DNA of 64,000 nt from the NCBI RefSeq assembly GCF_022539315.1, contig NC_066313.1, forward strand, positions 22,481,059-22,545,058, in the 5' to 3' direction. Position 1 is the first letter of the stretch, and each line of letters starts with the position of its first letter. The translations under genes were made by a program, and so were the position numbers. Below, piece after piece: positions 1-13,748 of this stretch. Source of the DNA: Serinus canaria (lineage: Eukaryota; Chordata; Aves; Passeriformes; Fringillidae). The notes beneath the pieces were generated by a model. It worked only from the letters and a program-made list of their open reading frames with translations. It made no database searches and was not told the DNA's origin.

Positions 1-904
1 AGCACAGGAGTAAATATTTTCAGTGTCTTCTTGACCCATCCCATATGCTTGAGTAGTTATTTTCTTATTGTGTGGGAACACACTCAATATCAAACTTTGT
101 TTATAAAGAGGTGCTTTAATAAAGTTTTGCATAAAAGGAATAGAGGCAAAAAAAAAAGATTAAAAACTATATTCTGTCCACCTACCAGGACAGTTGATGA
201 GGACTTGAGGGTATGCTGGGCAGATCCATGCTCAGAAAAGCAGTGAGCAAACCAAAAATACTCTCCTCCAGGGCTGTCATGCCTGGCTCTCTCCACAGTC
301 AATGGAAAATGCTGCTGCTGCTATAGCACATGGAAAGCCTGAGTGTGCTGTACATACAGTGATTTAACAGAGGAATGGAACAAGGGAGCTCATTTTTTAG
401 AAGACCTGCATTTCCTAACAGGTAAAAATTTCCTGATGACGTGAAACACCATTCAACCTTTCCAAGTTAGTACAATGCTTTTCAAAGTGCCTCATTTTAA
501 TACTAAAAGTGTTCTGCTTTGAAAAACCTTATATGTACTGGGGAAGGGTGACTTAGAAGCTGTAGGAACACAGTTGTGCTCCCTTTCCCTCAATAGTAAG
601 TGTCAGTTAACACCCCATCACAGTAAGCATTGGGGTTATCTGATGATGGATATGCTGTGGTCAGGGTTCTTGGAGCAACTGGTTAAAGATTCAGAAGGAT
701 CTCTCAGAAGTGTAAACTTATAATGGCTGCTGTTCAGTGCAGTGATGTAAAATCAATGCAGATGCAAGCTTTAATACAAAGGTAATGGGGAAGCAAAGAC
801 ATAAATAAGGAAAACTATGAGTGAAGAAAGGGTTGGTAATAGAGGAAAGTGCAAAGTGAACATGAGTTGATGTCATTTTTGGTAAATAATTCTTAGGTAG
901 CTCT

Positions 905-1000
905 TGCACAGGGCTTTTCAGATATGCAGCCCAAAGTGCTCTAAACTAATATCTTTTTATGGCTGAGGAAACTGAGGCACAAAGAAGAGGTGCTGTTTAT
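905..1000 (+). repeat. MIR SINE remnant
   Basis: The stretch includes a copy of the MIR core phrase in which GAGGAAACTGAGGCAC is followed by AAGAAGAGG, preceded by a degenerate left half. MIR is an ancient amniote tRNA-derived SINE, and copies in birds are old and short. Boundaries are approximate. Confidence 0.6.
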
Positions 1001-2332
1001 ATAGGGTCATATGTTCCGTGCCAGATGCAAAAGCAAATGTCAGGATTCTCACCTTCCAATTTCAAGCCCCACCATGCTATGCTAAAATGATTTGTTCTTC
1101 CATTTCTTCAGCCTTTCTCCCAATATACTTTGTTGTTTAACAATAATCTCACCTTGCTGCTGAGGTATGGGTTTCCCTAGTCAGGAGGGCTATGTCTGTA
1201 TTGATGTACTCTTTTCCCACACTCCACCTTCTCTTTATTTTCAACATCTGCACAGGTACAATAAGGTTTGCTACCTAGTTCAATACCAGATACCTTTGCA
1301 TAGAGCACTTGTCACAGCTGAATGCACACTGGAAGGGCTTAGATACATATTCCAAAGAAGGAACATGTAGAAGTAAAGCATAATGTCTATTTCTGTCCTT
1401 TAACAGCTTTAAAGCCATTTTGTTCCCAGAATTACTGCAGCCTCTCAGGCCACAGAGAGTGCTTCATTGCCCTTGTTGTCCTCTAGAGCCAGACAAAATT
1501 CTTGAGCAGAAGGATACTCCTAAAAAACCTGATTTTCCACAGCTGATGTACTATCACTTGCATGATCTTTTTCCCGCAAGGAAAGCTATTTTGTTAGCAA
1601 ACTTGTTACAAGCTCAAAAGTATTTTTAAAAATATTCATTAAAAAATTGAAACATATCATTCTTGTATTTCTCTCTTTCCCTTTGCCCATCTTCCCATTC
1701 TATTTGATGCTGAATCGATAACACATCTATTTTTTACCTTTGCTTTTTCCTCCAACTCAAAAGTTTTGGTTTTAGCTTTCTAACTTCTTAACTTCTGAAG
1801 TTCTTGTATAATGAACAGTTTTTAGGTCATAAAGAAATAGAGATGTTCCCAGAAATTAGAGAGTGGAAAGTGTAAATATATACAAACACAGAACATACGT
1901 TCATTACTATTTTACCACATTAAATGATGAGGGAAATAAAAAGATGTATAGGAAAAAATATTATTCAAAGTTCCTTTTCAAAAGGAACCATTATAAAAAA
2001 TCTACTCCATTTTTAATTTTGCAAACCAGAAATAGCTTTTAAGAAAACAAATTAATCCTCTTAAAAGAAAACAAAAACAACCATAAAACCCCCAAACCAC
2101 AACAAAATACCTCTCCTGTACCTCTTAGGCTAAAATAAATATAAGTACCGCTTGTCATCAAGCATTGCTGCTGTTTCCAGCTTGCTGACAACCTGCTACA
2201 AGTCCCTTTTGTGTCCCTTTTGGGATTTTGCTTCTCTCTTGAAGCTAGGTAAGTGTTACTCTCCTGCTTCTCTTGGTACTTAATCCATTATTTCTGGATG
2301 GAAGACTTTACACTTTTCTCTCAATACCTGTC

Positions 2333-2354
2333 AAAAAAAAAAAAAAAAAAAAAA
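2333..2354 (+). repeat. Poly(A) run, 22 nt
   Basis: This is an uninterrupted run of 22 adenines. No recognisable retroposed sequence lies immediately upstream, so it is annotated only as a homopolymer. Confidence 0.9.
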
Positions 2355-2591
2355 GCCACCATCCTCTCTTCTCCAGTTAATCACTTTCATTCATTACCTA
2401 ATCATTCAACAAAAAATGCTGATTGCTTTCCTGGTGAGGCAGTGGTAGAAGTCCAGCTGGTTAGGAAAAAAGTAATCCATTAAACGTAAAGTTCCATGCC
2501 AAATACTAAGACCCATATTTGCCCAGACTCTCTAAGGTTCAGAGACTGAGCCTGAATAAAAACTAGTTTTTTTGGGATAGTACTGATAGTA

Positions 2592-2636
2592 CTGTGGGTA
2601 GACGATAAATTCTCAGAGTTTATCATCTACCCACAG
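2592..2636. repeat. Near-perfect inverted repeat, 18-bp stem
   Basis: Two 18-nt arms (2592-2609 and 2619-2636) are complementary except at one position and are separated by a 9-nt loop. On the minus strand the odd pair would be a G-U wobble, giving a fully paired RNA hairpin. The pairing does not extend beyond the 18 bp. That is short for a typical microRNA precursor, so no function is claimed. Confidence 0.75.
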
Positions 2637-5600
2637 CTTTAGAAAGTTATTGTTGGTACCTGAAGAGAAGGTGACTGTTTGCAAGAAATGTTCTGCTTCA
2701 AAGACCCAAAGGGTCTTTCTAATGCTGTCCTATCTAACAGCTACTGGTGCCATGGTTAGCTTTTGATTGATTACTCCCTTATCTAATTCTCACATAGTAA
2801 CTCTGATAACATTGAGAATCCCTTCAAATCATCAATTTCTTCCATTGTTCTTCCTTACTGTAGGACAGACACTTACAGTATGCTCCTGAGCAGTCTGAAT
2901 GCTTGTGGGAAATGCTCTTGCTGGAACATCTGTGGTCACACAGCAGGGGAAAAGTCCTCATGTCGGAATAGTGGCAGGCTTGCTCTATCCAAGTTGTTAA
3001 GCATTCTCCATCATGACTCAGTTATAGAAAACTATTTGCAGGACAGAGATTGTAAATCTCCATTTCACAAATATTACTCTAAATCAGGGAATACGTCTCA
3101 GCTATTTCTGCCCTTTTTATGTGAATGGTACAGTAAGATTATCTGTGGTCCACAAATATCATATTTTTTACCACTCGGATATCTTGCTCAAAGTCAGAAG
3201 AGGATCTGGGAGACAGGGAATGTACATATTTGACACTTGCTCTCTGTGTTGTTGGTATGGTAACATGCATCTCTCCTCGAACATCCTTTTCTACTTCTGA
3301 CTTTCAAAATAATTTGTCTAACTTGTGACAAGCCTATCCTTAATCCCAAATTTTAATATACTTGGAATCTTCAAAATAGATTAATTCTCAAATTTACTAA
3401 TGCCCCTAAAAATTCCAAATTAGCTAACAGTTTTGTATTAAGTCTATCCACTAAATTGCATTATCACGCAGTGAGAAAAATTACAGTATAAAACCTGAGA
3501 TTTAAACCTGCTTAAGGCAACACAGCTTATGTATTAAATGTGCCCATGTACAACTAGGCTTATCCAGATACATTTGCTTCAGTGTCTTCACTGTTTGTCC
3601 CATCAGGCTTAAACTGCCCACATAAATGCCAGCCCTGCTTCCTCCCATGAGGTCCACAGCACTTCCAGAATCCAGGGAATGACTGTAAGCACTAGTGGGA
3701 CTCCATGCTGGCTATGGGGAGATCATTCACATGCTTCAAGTGGAGCTGCCCCTTTGGAGCATCTCAAGTTCTAAAGGATAGCCATGAGCTTCATTTCATT
3801 TCCTTGCAGTTTTTCATACTGCTACCAAGGCAGCAGGATGTAGCTATGAAAAATAAACAGAATAGGTGGGATTTCTAAAAGACCACAACTCAGAGCTTCT
3901 CCTTGCTTCATACCAGCTGTGCTAGGTAGTGGGAGCATGCCCTGTCCAAGGGGCTTGGTCAGCATTAGATGGATGCAAGGGAACAATCCCTGCTTCCAGA
4001 GGCACAACAGAAACTTGTTGGACAGACACTCCTAATTTGGATAGAGCTGGATTTAGAATCAGAAATAATTAGCTCCCTGTCTCATGGATTAGCAGCCAGA
4101 CAGCACATTATTGTAAACCACTCTGAGATCCCTATATGATAAATAAATTGGTAGGCACAAAATAGTAGCAGTAAACTGTGACAATAGCAGTTTCTACCCA
4201 GTGACATTGCAGAAATCCAGTCAGATTTGCTCTGCCTTCTAGTGGTGTTCAACCCAAACATTCAGAAGGAAAGCTGCAAAGATTTTCAGAAGTCAGTACA
4301 CTTCACACTTTCAAAGAAGTGTTCCCTTTTTCAGGTTGCTGTGAGACAGGGAGATCCATGAGACCTTTGTGTACATGAGAGGATGCACCTTGGTCTCCAC
4401 TGTTCCACAAAAAAACAGACAATCCTGGCTCATAGAGGGCAAACAGCTGGGCAGCTCTGACAGATAAAGCTAAGTATGACAACCTAGAGCCATCTTTGGC
4501 TTTCCAGCATCAAATACTTTCCATACTTTCTAGTTGTTCCATTTCTTTAAGCAAGCTGGAGCAGGTATCAGCTGTGTCTGGTTGCACACAAATGAACATT
4601 TCTTCCAATGATCTAATATCAAATTTCTCTCCAACTTATGCAAAGCCTTCCTGCCTGTCCCCTTCTTGATGGAGCTCTTGATTTTTTCTGTTTGATCCAT
4701 TTTCCTGTGCACAGTCTGATCCCTGGCTCCTCAGGGCACAGCACACACCCACTTGCACTTTCTTTTCCAATTTCTATTTTATTGTTTGCAGCAGATCCCG
4801 CTGTTCTGAAGTTAGGATACAGGAAGATACGAAGTCAAGCTCTCATAAAATGCAGTGAAAGCCCAAAACACAACCAAATGCTCCCTTCAGAATGTTCTGT
4901 TTCCAGTTCCATTTAGTGTTCACCTAAAATACCCTCTGTTTGCTATATGGTACCCTCCTCAAGTCTAGGATTTCGTGACCTCACCTATTTGCAGGACTTA
5001 GTCCTCTCTCCCCAGAGTTACACCTGAAGTAGTAAAAATGAACAGCTTCCATGCTGGAGTGTTTGCAGTGGGACAGAAAGCTGTGCATTCCCAGGAACCA
5101 CTTGCTCATTTCCTCCTTACTGTCCACACTCTGACTTAAAGTGTTTCCCTGAACAGGCAAACTGCAAAAGGGTGCTTGGCTCCCCTTCAAGACCATGGAG
5201 AGGAAGCTGTCTGCACTTAAGCAGTCTCTGAATGCAAATGCTTTCCTTGGGTGAAGTGGATCCTCCCCAGTCCTTCAATTTGACAATGATGTCCTAAGTG
5301 CAGTGAAGTTGTTATGCGTCTCTCACCTAAGGCTCTCAAATCATGAGCATTTCAGTGGGGGAAAGGTGAGCCAGCTGGAGCCAGTTTGGAAGACAAATGA
5401 CAGCCCATCCCCAGAACCTGCTCTGAGCAGCTTGTGAGTGTGAAGGAGTGCTATGATTTTATTTTACATCATTAGCTTTCATTCCCCTGCTCTTCCATAC
5501 ATTCCACAGGTTGAGTGAAGTTCTCCATGGAAAGAAAACCTGGTTTGGAAGGGCAGAAGGCTATGCCTTTGGGATTAGTGGAGTCTGTTGAGAGGGGAAA

Positions 5601-7670
5601 CAGTGCTTGGGCACTCTCTTAGAGCATGCACAGGCCACAGAAAAGGGCCACAGTGGTGCCACCTACGCCCTTGTGAAAGATGGGCTGTTTTTCCAATGTA
5701 TGTTACGGGCTTGATAGAGAAATTGCCATGCCAGATCCTCCTGGACTGTGCTACTTGTGAAACCAAACTAGGTGATCCTTTCTGGCCTTAAAATTTAGCT
5801 ACAGCAAAATCTTATCAGATTTCCTTTTTTCCCCTCAATGGAAGGAGTATTTCTTCACAAAGCTCTGCCACATCCTTTTTTCAGTTCAAGAGATCTTTTT
5901 TTTTTTCCTGAGAAAATTCAGAGGTCATTTCTCTGCTCTGAGGTTTACTTCTTTTTGTTACTTGCTCTTTGAGCTGTGAGAAAAGAAAGTGTCTGTCTTA
6001 AAAGCTGCTCTCACTGACTGCAGCAAAAGCTATTCTGGGTGCCTTGTGATAATGGCTCCCAGCTTTTCTTTGGGCATCTGTGTCCATTTACAAACCAGAA
6101 ACCTTCTGTCTGTGTTGTTGCCTCCCCCTTTTTGAACCTGTTGGTTTTACTCAAGCAGCCTGAACAATGGCACTGGTGAGATCACACAGATTGTCTTTGA
6201 GACAGGAATTGGCATCATAGGTTATTCCTCACACAGGAGTTCAGCAGAAGCAGTGCAAATGCCTGGGAACCCATTTTAATGGGTCGGTGTTAATGATTTA
6301 TAGCATTACCACAGCTGTAGTCTCTCTGGAGCAAACAGTTGAGTGTGTTTTGCTAAAACTTTAATCAGCACAACTTCAGCCAGTTGTAATAACAGTCTCC
6401 ATTCTCATCCTCCTGTATGTGAGGAAGTCAGGTCATCCAGTCAAAGGTCAAGTAAAGGCTGACTGCTGAGAAAAAGTACATTATTCCATGAGGCAAAGGT
6501 GATTTGACACGAACCTTTGGCAGGCTGGTAAGGATGCAAATACCCAGCACAAAACCTTCCTTAGGCATGCTAGTGAGAGGAGCCATGACTAACAGACAGA
6601 CTGGCAGCCTTGCCTTTATCTCTGGGAGTCCAGACACAGTGACTGCCAACAGGAGAATATCTTGAGATCTCAGTGAGGGAGACCACCATCTCAAAGGGCT
6701 AAGGGGAATGGACCCCACAATTCCTCTATTTCCCAAATGGTGAAGAGGCCAGAACTTTGCTCTCATTTCATATGTGCAAACACAAACCAGATCCAATATG
6801 AACAATGGTGTCTACATAGCTAGTAGTTCACTGGAAGCCAGCTGGTCAGCTGAAGAGAGTTGGGAACCATGTTACACAATATCTATTTATTTGAGATACT
6901 TATTTATTCATTTTATACTGAGGACACTGTAATCTTTAAAAAAAATCATCTTCCCAGAAGCTGAAAAATACATTTTCCAGTCCTGTTGACCCTTTGGCTT
7001 TGTGGAATCACAGTCTGATGTATCACCTGATAATCACATTACATACCTGTACGCTGCCTTTCATCCATTCCCTTGTGTTGGTTGGTTACAAGTCACACGG
7101 AATGAATACCGAGAGGGTGGCATTTATACGCCAGGCATCCTCACTGGCCACACAGCAAGAGCATGAAGGTCACCCACTGAATTGGTTTGTGCTTCAGTCA
7201 ATATTGTCCCATGTGCTCCAGCAGTCCTGTTTTCAGAGAGCATTATCTAATTGAAAACCAAATCTCTGCATCTGAATGCCAGCCAGGAGGCTCACCCAGG
7301 TTCCTCTTTTTCTCTGTGCCACAACCACTTGTATTTGATACTAACGAGTCTCATCTTTTCCAGAAAAGAAAAAAATAATGAGAGCTTATTTGAGCACTGC
7401 ATGAGAGAGGTGGAAGCTGAAATGGCAAAGATGGGAGGGGTAAGAGTGGTTTCTAAGGAGTTGGAAAAAAAAAGCTGTGAAAAAGGGTAGCAACGAAAAA
7501 TAGTTCCATGAATATTGATGCAGATCTTTAAAAAATGCTTTTTTTCTGTTTGTGCTGTTTTTCTTGTGGCTTTTCAGACTTGTTCTTGTGCCTCAATTTG
7601 ACAAATGGAAGATCTGAAGTAAGCAAATTTTGTATTTTTACATGCATTTGCACCTGTGACCCCAAACTAA

Positions 7671-8187
7671 ACCACTGCTTTCAGTTTTGGGCCCCTCCCC
7701 TTAAAAAGGACAATGAGGTGCTGGAGCATGTCCAGTGAAGGGCAGGAACACTTGTGAAAGGCTTAGAAGACATTTTATGAGGAGTAGTTGAGGAGCTGGG
7801 TTTGTTCAGTCTTGACAAGAAGAGGCTCAGGGACCACCCTATCACTCTCCACAACTGCCTGAAAGGAGGCTGTAGCCAGGTCTCTCTCTGAAGCTGGTCT
7901 CTTCTACCATGCCTGCAGTAAGAGGATCAGTGGAAATGGCCTTAAACTGAGACAAGGAGGTTCAAATGAGACATTAGGAAAAAATACCAAAACAAACCAC
8001 TGTTAGGGTGGTCAGACATTGGAAAAGGTTGCCTAGGAAGGTGATGTAGTCATCATCCCTGGAGGTACCTGGATTTGGCAATGGGTGATATTGGTTTACT
8101 GGTGTAGGGGTTACAATGGTAGTGCTGGGTAGATGGCTAAATGATCTTAAAAGATCTCTTCCAACCTTGATGATTCTATGATTCTAT
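7671..8187 (+). mobile_element. CR1 LINE fragment with 3' end
   Basis: This is a 5'-truncated chicken-repeat 1 copy in plus orientation. Diagnostic blocks in order are a TTTTGGGCCCCTC-like start, a GTGCTGGAGCATGTCCAG block, the TTGTTCAGTCTTGACAAGAAGAGGCT-type block, a GTTGCCTAGG block, and the 3' terminus TTCCAACCTTGATGATTCTATGATTCTAT (cited here in two parts: TTCCAACCTTGATG, then ATTCTATGATTCTAT). It carries many substitutions, so it is not a recent insertion. It has no coding capacity left. Confidence 0.92.
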
Positions 8188-9184
8188 TTTTGTGCTCACT
8201 ATAAACACCTATCTGGTCCATCCCATCAAAAAAAAACATAAGTGCATTAGAAATACATTAAATCTGAAATTCTCATGACTGCTGGAGACATTTCTTTTGG
8301 GGAAGAGAAAAGGGTGCAGATAAAGATCCTTGGTTTATGCAGTGTTACACAGAAGGGCAGGGCTAGCCGTGAGCACTGACAGGACACGAGTGCCAGTGTT
8401 TCAGTGAAGGACCACAGAGGATTGCTTGCAAAATGGCCTTCAGTTACTAAGAAGAGTGGTGAACCCTGCCAAAGATCTGCCCACACACTTCTGCCTGAGC
8501 AGCCACAGCTCTCCCCTGTGCTTTGGCTAACCTCCCTGCAGCACAGCAAAGGCAGTGCTGTTCCAGCAATTGCCACTCAGCTTCCTCCCAGCCACAGCTG
8601 AGGGACAGAAATTATGGAGAGGAAATTTAACCATCTTCTCTGATTTCCTCTGTGTGGGGGTAAAAAATTGTGAGCCAGGAAACACAGATGAACACATAAT
8701 TGGTTATTGATAAGTGCCAAGGGCAGCAGCAACTGTTTGCACATCAGAGCAACATCTCTAACAGTGCATGATGTCAGCACTGATCTGCTTTACCAACAGA
8801 AGGAAACATTCTTTTGCCACAGCATCAGGCACTAGGGACAATTACCCAGCAAACACTGAACAGGGAAGTGCCTGGTCTGCCCAACCAAGAGATGCCTGCT
8901 GCTTTCCTTGCTGGGGTCATTCAATTGCCATGGTCGTACCCACAAAAAATCTGCCTGCTCTCTGCCATGGGCGGAGGGCCTGCAGTGCAGGGCCAAAAGA
9001 TTTTCCATCAAAATCAAACTCTGCTTACTCAAAAATGAAATACACTTCCCTGGAATTTACACTGGGATCCCAAGCAGCTGATGGGGACTGATGAAGCCTT
9101 GCAAAATTAGGTGCCATCAGGTTTCCAAACCCTGTTTGTGTCTCTGGTGAACTTTATTGGCAAAGATCTGGGGCTCTTCAACTT

Positions 9185-9610
9185 GCTCTTTAATTCTTTC
9201 TTTCACTTCTTTCTCCTTTCCTCCCTCTTTCTTAGGCCAAATATCTGGTTTTCTCTCCTTTCTCTACCCTGGTTCGGAGCTGTTCTGCTTTTCTTCCTCT
9301 GCCAATGCACAGGTCTCTCCCTTCTCTTCCCCTCTATGCCCCCCCAACTCCTGTTTTGTGCCTATTTTCTTTTGTTAAGTCCTTATAGCCATCCCCTCCA
9401 CTCTCTGCTTCACTCCCTACATCCACATCTTCCTTTCTCCATTTCATTCTCCATCTTTCATTCTCTTTCTTTGCCATCTGCCAGTTCCAAGCCTGTCTGT
9501 GCTTCCCAGTTCTTTTTTTCCCTGATGCCATTTCAATTATTGGCTGATTCTCTGCTCCCTTTCCTCTCACTCTCCCTTTTTTTTCCCCTTCTTCTCTCCC
9601 TTAGGGCCTC
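9185..9610 (+). repeat. Long pyrimidine-rich tract
   Basis: This stretch of more than 400 nt is dominated by C and T on the plus strand, with many TTTC, CTCC and TCTC runs. It keeps one long frame open by composition alone (9111-9662, rich in Leu, Ser, Phe and Pro). It could form triplex-type structure or act as a strong pyrimidine tract on the plus strand. It is purine-rich in the direction of LSAMP transcription. Confidence 0.75.
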
Positions 9611-12600
9611 GAGCTTGTCTCTCCACATTTGTTTCAGGGATGCCATCACTGTGGATTTTTAGACATTCGCAGGTTTGTTTGTTTTTATCATCATACCCCT
9701 CTCTTGCTGTTTAGCTGCTTGTCACTTCACTTTCCTCTTTCTGCCTACCCCCAGCCAGAGCATCATTATGTCCTTTCTCTGTCTCAGCCCATCATTTCCC
9801 ACAGAGGCCATTATTATTAACCATGCCGGGAGATGTATGAGCAGCGGTCAGCAGGGTCAGCAGGACTCTGTTTCAAACTGATGGGAATCAGAAATGGAAG
9901 TGGCACAGCAGGCAAAGGGACGCACCATGAGGAAAGGAAGCAATGGCACCTCGCAGGCTGAGCTGCAGAGGGAGAGCTGGCAGCTGAGCAAGAGGGGTCT
10001 CCAGCACCCACACCCTGACAGATGCACCTTAATTAACACCCCCCCTCCCTCAAAAAGCTGGATGAAGCCAGCGAGTGTGAAGGATTCTCACTGATCCAGA
10101 CGCTGCCTGTTGCACTGTAGATCAAGCCTCATTTTATAGAAACACGTCTCCGTCAGCCTCCTGACATCTTCAGGCCAGACAGAAATTCCTTTCAATTAAA
10201 GAGCTTGCAGGAGGATCCCATTACTGCAGCAGGTATCTCAAGTGCAGGAAGGGGGTGAGAGAACAGCTGCCAGCACTGAGCAGGGGAAAGGATGTAAGAG
10301 GCTATGAATACTGGTTTCTGATGTTGATATGAGGAGAAAAGACAAGTGCCAGAGCAGTGCTTATTTAATGACCTAAGAAAGCCGAAGCAGAGGGAGCCTC
10401 ATTCCTGGCGCCCTTGAGGATGCTGATTGTGAATTGCCATGTGTGGGGTTCCTCCTTGAGAGAGGCATCCTGCAGCAAAGCCTTCTTTCCCCCAGAGGTA
10501 TCAGCTCCAAGCTCTTCGACAATTATTGCGCCTTCACTTTCATAGCCCCAAAGCTTCCAGCTCCTGGCAAGAGAAGAGGTTCCAGCTACATTCCTGTCCC
10601 GAGCACCACATTTATAGGACACATGCTTTGGAGACTGCCAGACGCATTTAGGGAACAGCATCTTGAGGCAGCAAATGTTCTTATCTTCCTGTGCAACACC
10701 TCAATACAAGCTGCACTCTCTTTCAGATACTTAAGGGGGCTGCATGGTTTTAATAATCCTGCTTCTTCACACTCCTGCAAGTCCAGGAATTTAAAGTAAA
10801 GTTAGCTTTTAAAACGGCCTTCAGAACACTTGAAAAATGCATATGGGAAAGGATCGCTTAAAACTGCTCAGTCGGGCCTGTCTCTGTTGCCTTTCCCCAC
10901 AGGCATCATTTAGTTATTGCCTGCATATAAATGAGGCAGGCTTTGATGGAAGAGCTATCGACAAGGGTACCTCTCTCCATTTTCTTTTCCTGACATGGGG
11001 AACTCTGGAGAGGAAAGAGCCTACGTTACAAATGCTCAGAAAGGGAACAGCCAAATAACAGAGGGATAAGTTTGGTATTCCTCTGCTAGGTTGATGTCTA
11101 CTAAACAAGAGCTAGGAGGGGGGTGGTCTTTGAGTTTGCAGTCTATCTAGCTAAATTAATAGCCTTTGGTGTCGTTAGTATTTTGATGGTACTTTTATAC
11201 TTAAAGTCACTTTCAAAAAGTCTCTTCTGGACAGCTCTCCAGAACAAAGCTGTCTCCTTGTGAAGTTATTTCCAGCATCATAAAGACAATGCACACCATT
11301 TGCCACAGCAATGTGAAGACAAGTCCAAGTGGATTCTATTTACAACCTTAAAATTGAATTTCCAAGCTAGGATTTGACAGGTGGAAACAGGAATTTGCAA
11401 CATTCCTGCCGAGATTTATTGGCATTGTATAACCACTAGATTAAAACAGGAATTGCAAAATGGAGTGATGTGATAAATTTCAGCAAAATGACAGCAAATA
11501 TCAGTAAGACCACAGTCACAGGCAATGTTTGCCAATAGTATATTTAATTTGGGGCTGAAAACATGCAGCTTCCTTCATTAGGTACAATTCCCAGACACTG
11601 AAATCCTGGCCATGAAGGCTATAAACTTGGAGGAGGTCTTGAGGCCTTTCCAAATGATATGAAAATCTCTTTGGTTAAAAACCTGAGTTTCCCACACACA
11701 TATTTTTTTTCATCCAAGCCATCCTTATCAAGAGCAACTGATTACCATGCAGTTGGGGCTTACAGGCCATATTATAAGATCAAATATGCTGGGAAAAGGT
11801 CCCACATGTGAAATCCAGATCAGTTTTTGACTCATTCTCTCCTGCAGGCTCTCTAGTACATAACTTTGTGAAAAACTGGTCCCTGAACACAAATTAAGGC
11901 CTTCAAGGCATCTGGGCTATTTTTTTTTTTCCCCTGCAAAGAAGTGTTTTCACTGAGACAACATAACCCTCAAATGAGCTAGGTCCAGATACAAACACCC
12001 ATAGTGTCAAATTCATAGACAATGACGATCACAACCCTCTTATGACTTAGCATAAGCTAGGCCAATAACATGGAAAATTTAGACAAATTTATTCATGATT
12101 TCAGAGAAATTTGAATGTAGACATTTTAAAAAAGTCCCACAAGCTACTGTGTGAGCAAGAAACTTCATAGTGGTCACTGTGTTTTCTGAAAGAGAGCTGC
12201 AATAATGAAATACTTTTGCATTCCCATAAACAGTATTCATGGAAACATTCACCCCTACAGAGAATAATCTTTTCCTGTACAACTGTGGATTTAAGCCAGC
12301 AAGTTTGTGTAAATTGCAAGAAGCTGTGAAAAAAATTAGAAAAAAAATTAAAACATCTATGGATTGAAATCAAATCATTTTCACAACCTGTCCTCTTATC
12401 AGCACCTCAAGAGTGGTCTGAAACTTTTCAGGATGCATCTCACTCTGTTTAAATTAACTGAAGTAGATTTTATAGACAGGTCAGATTTGGCTGAATAGCA
12501 TTAGTTTGGAGGCACAGGTAGGTGCCAAGAGGAGTGTTACAACTCTATCTCTGTGAAGAAAGCAGCCCCTTCAAAAGGCAGAGATAGCTGGCTTTCGATT

Positions 12601-13728
12601 TAAGACACAGTACATTTTATTTTCACTATGGCAGCCACAGGAGTACTGAGGAAAACACAACTTTATATGGCAAATCAGCAGACTACTGGCCCGCACAATC
12701 TCACATTGATATGCAGATGACATTACTTGTCTTCTGGGATATGAATAATGCCATAAATGACACACAGAGAGTATTTTCTTAAAAGCAACTACAGCTTTAA
12801 ATGACACACTCTGATGCCAAGCAATGTCTGATCATTTTTTAAAGGCATTTGATCTACAAACAAATCAAGTTCCTGAAAGATACTCAACATCAGCTGTCAC
12901 ACGAGGAAGTAAGGTGTGCAGAGACAGACAGATGAGGGAGATGAATGGTCAGAAGAGTTTTGGGTATGATCTCCTAGTCCATTACATATCTCACACAGGA
13001 ATAATGGAATGTAAATACCAGCACATCCCCAGTGACCGCTTAGTTTCGACAAGAGAAACAAGGACTTGGCTCTGTGGCTCAGCAATTGCACACCTGGTGA
13101 GAAGCAGCAGCCCAAGGAGAACAGAGGGCCCCAGGGGCTGTACATAACTCAGAACCACTATTACTCTTTCTAAGGAGGCTATAAAACTCTTCTAGGGTTG
13201 GGTAGCACTAAAGAGGGAGAGAACTAAAAAGACAGTAAAATGAATGAATAAATAATCTATTCCTTCTGAAGGTCTGTGCAAACCAGGAACATCAGAATGT
13301 TAGGAAGTCTGGGTAGACTGAGCTGGGCGAGAGAACCCCTGTGCTTACCTTACCTTCTGCTCCGTGCCTGGTGCTATCTAGCCTTTTAATTGGAGAACAA
13401 CATCTGAGGGGTGCTCTGAAGCAACACCACTACAACACACTATGCTTAACAATGTGTGACAGCTCTGCAACTCTTTGTTCAATTCCCTTGCCCATCTGTA
13501 GAGAGTTCCATGGATACTCAGTGCCCCCTGCCCTCTTGTGTACAGTGACCAAAGCCTAACACTCAATTTTTGCAGCACATCTTTTTTAAACTGCCTCCTA
13601 GAAAGCCTCTCTCCATGGCATGGAGAAGAGCACTCTGGAACAGTTGAGGATTCTCTAGGAGTAGAAAACTCACCTGTGCCCATGCCAGCAGCACTGCCTG
13701 AGCTTGACACTTTGAGAATTTAAATCAA

Positions 13729-13748
13729 TCCCTCCCTCCCTCCCTCCC
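13729..13748 (+). repeat. (TCCC)5 microsatellite
   Basis: Five perfect TCCC units in tandem, a simple-sequence repeat. Confidence 0.9.

Noticed and set aside
4090..4190. Possible ancient repeat with TTGTAAACCACTCTGAGATCC
   Set aside because: Phrase recalls a conserved amniote repeat motif, but is too short and diverged to support.
5570..5800. Possible ancient interspersed repeat ending GATCCTTTCTGGCCTTAAAAT
   Set aside because: The 3' phrase is reminiscent of old sauropsid repeats, but I could not name a family or place boundaries.
9111..9662. Longest open frame in the window (183 codons, plus strand)
   Set aside because: It is open because the tract is almost pure pyrimidine; the peptide is Leu/Ser/Phe/Pro-rich without a domain, and there is no splice or promoter context.
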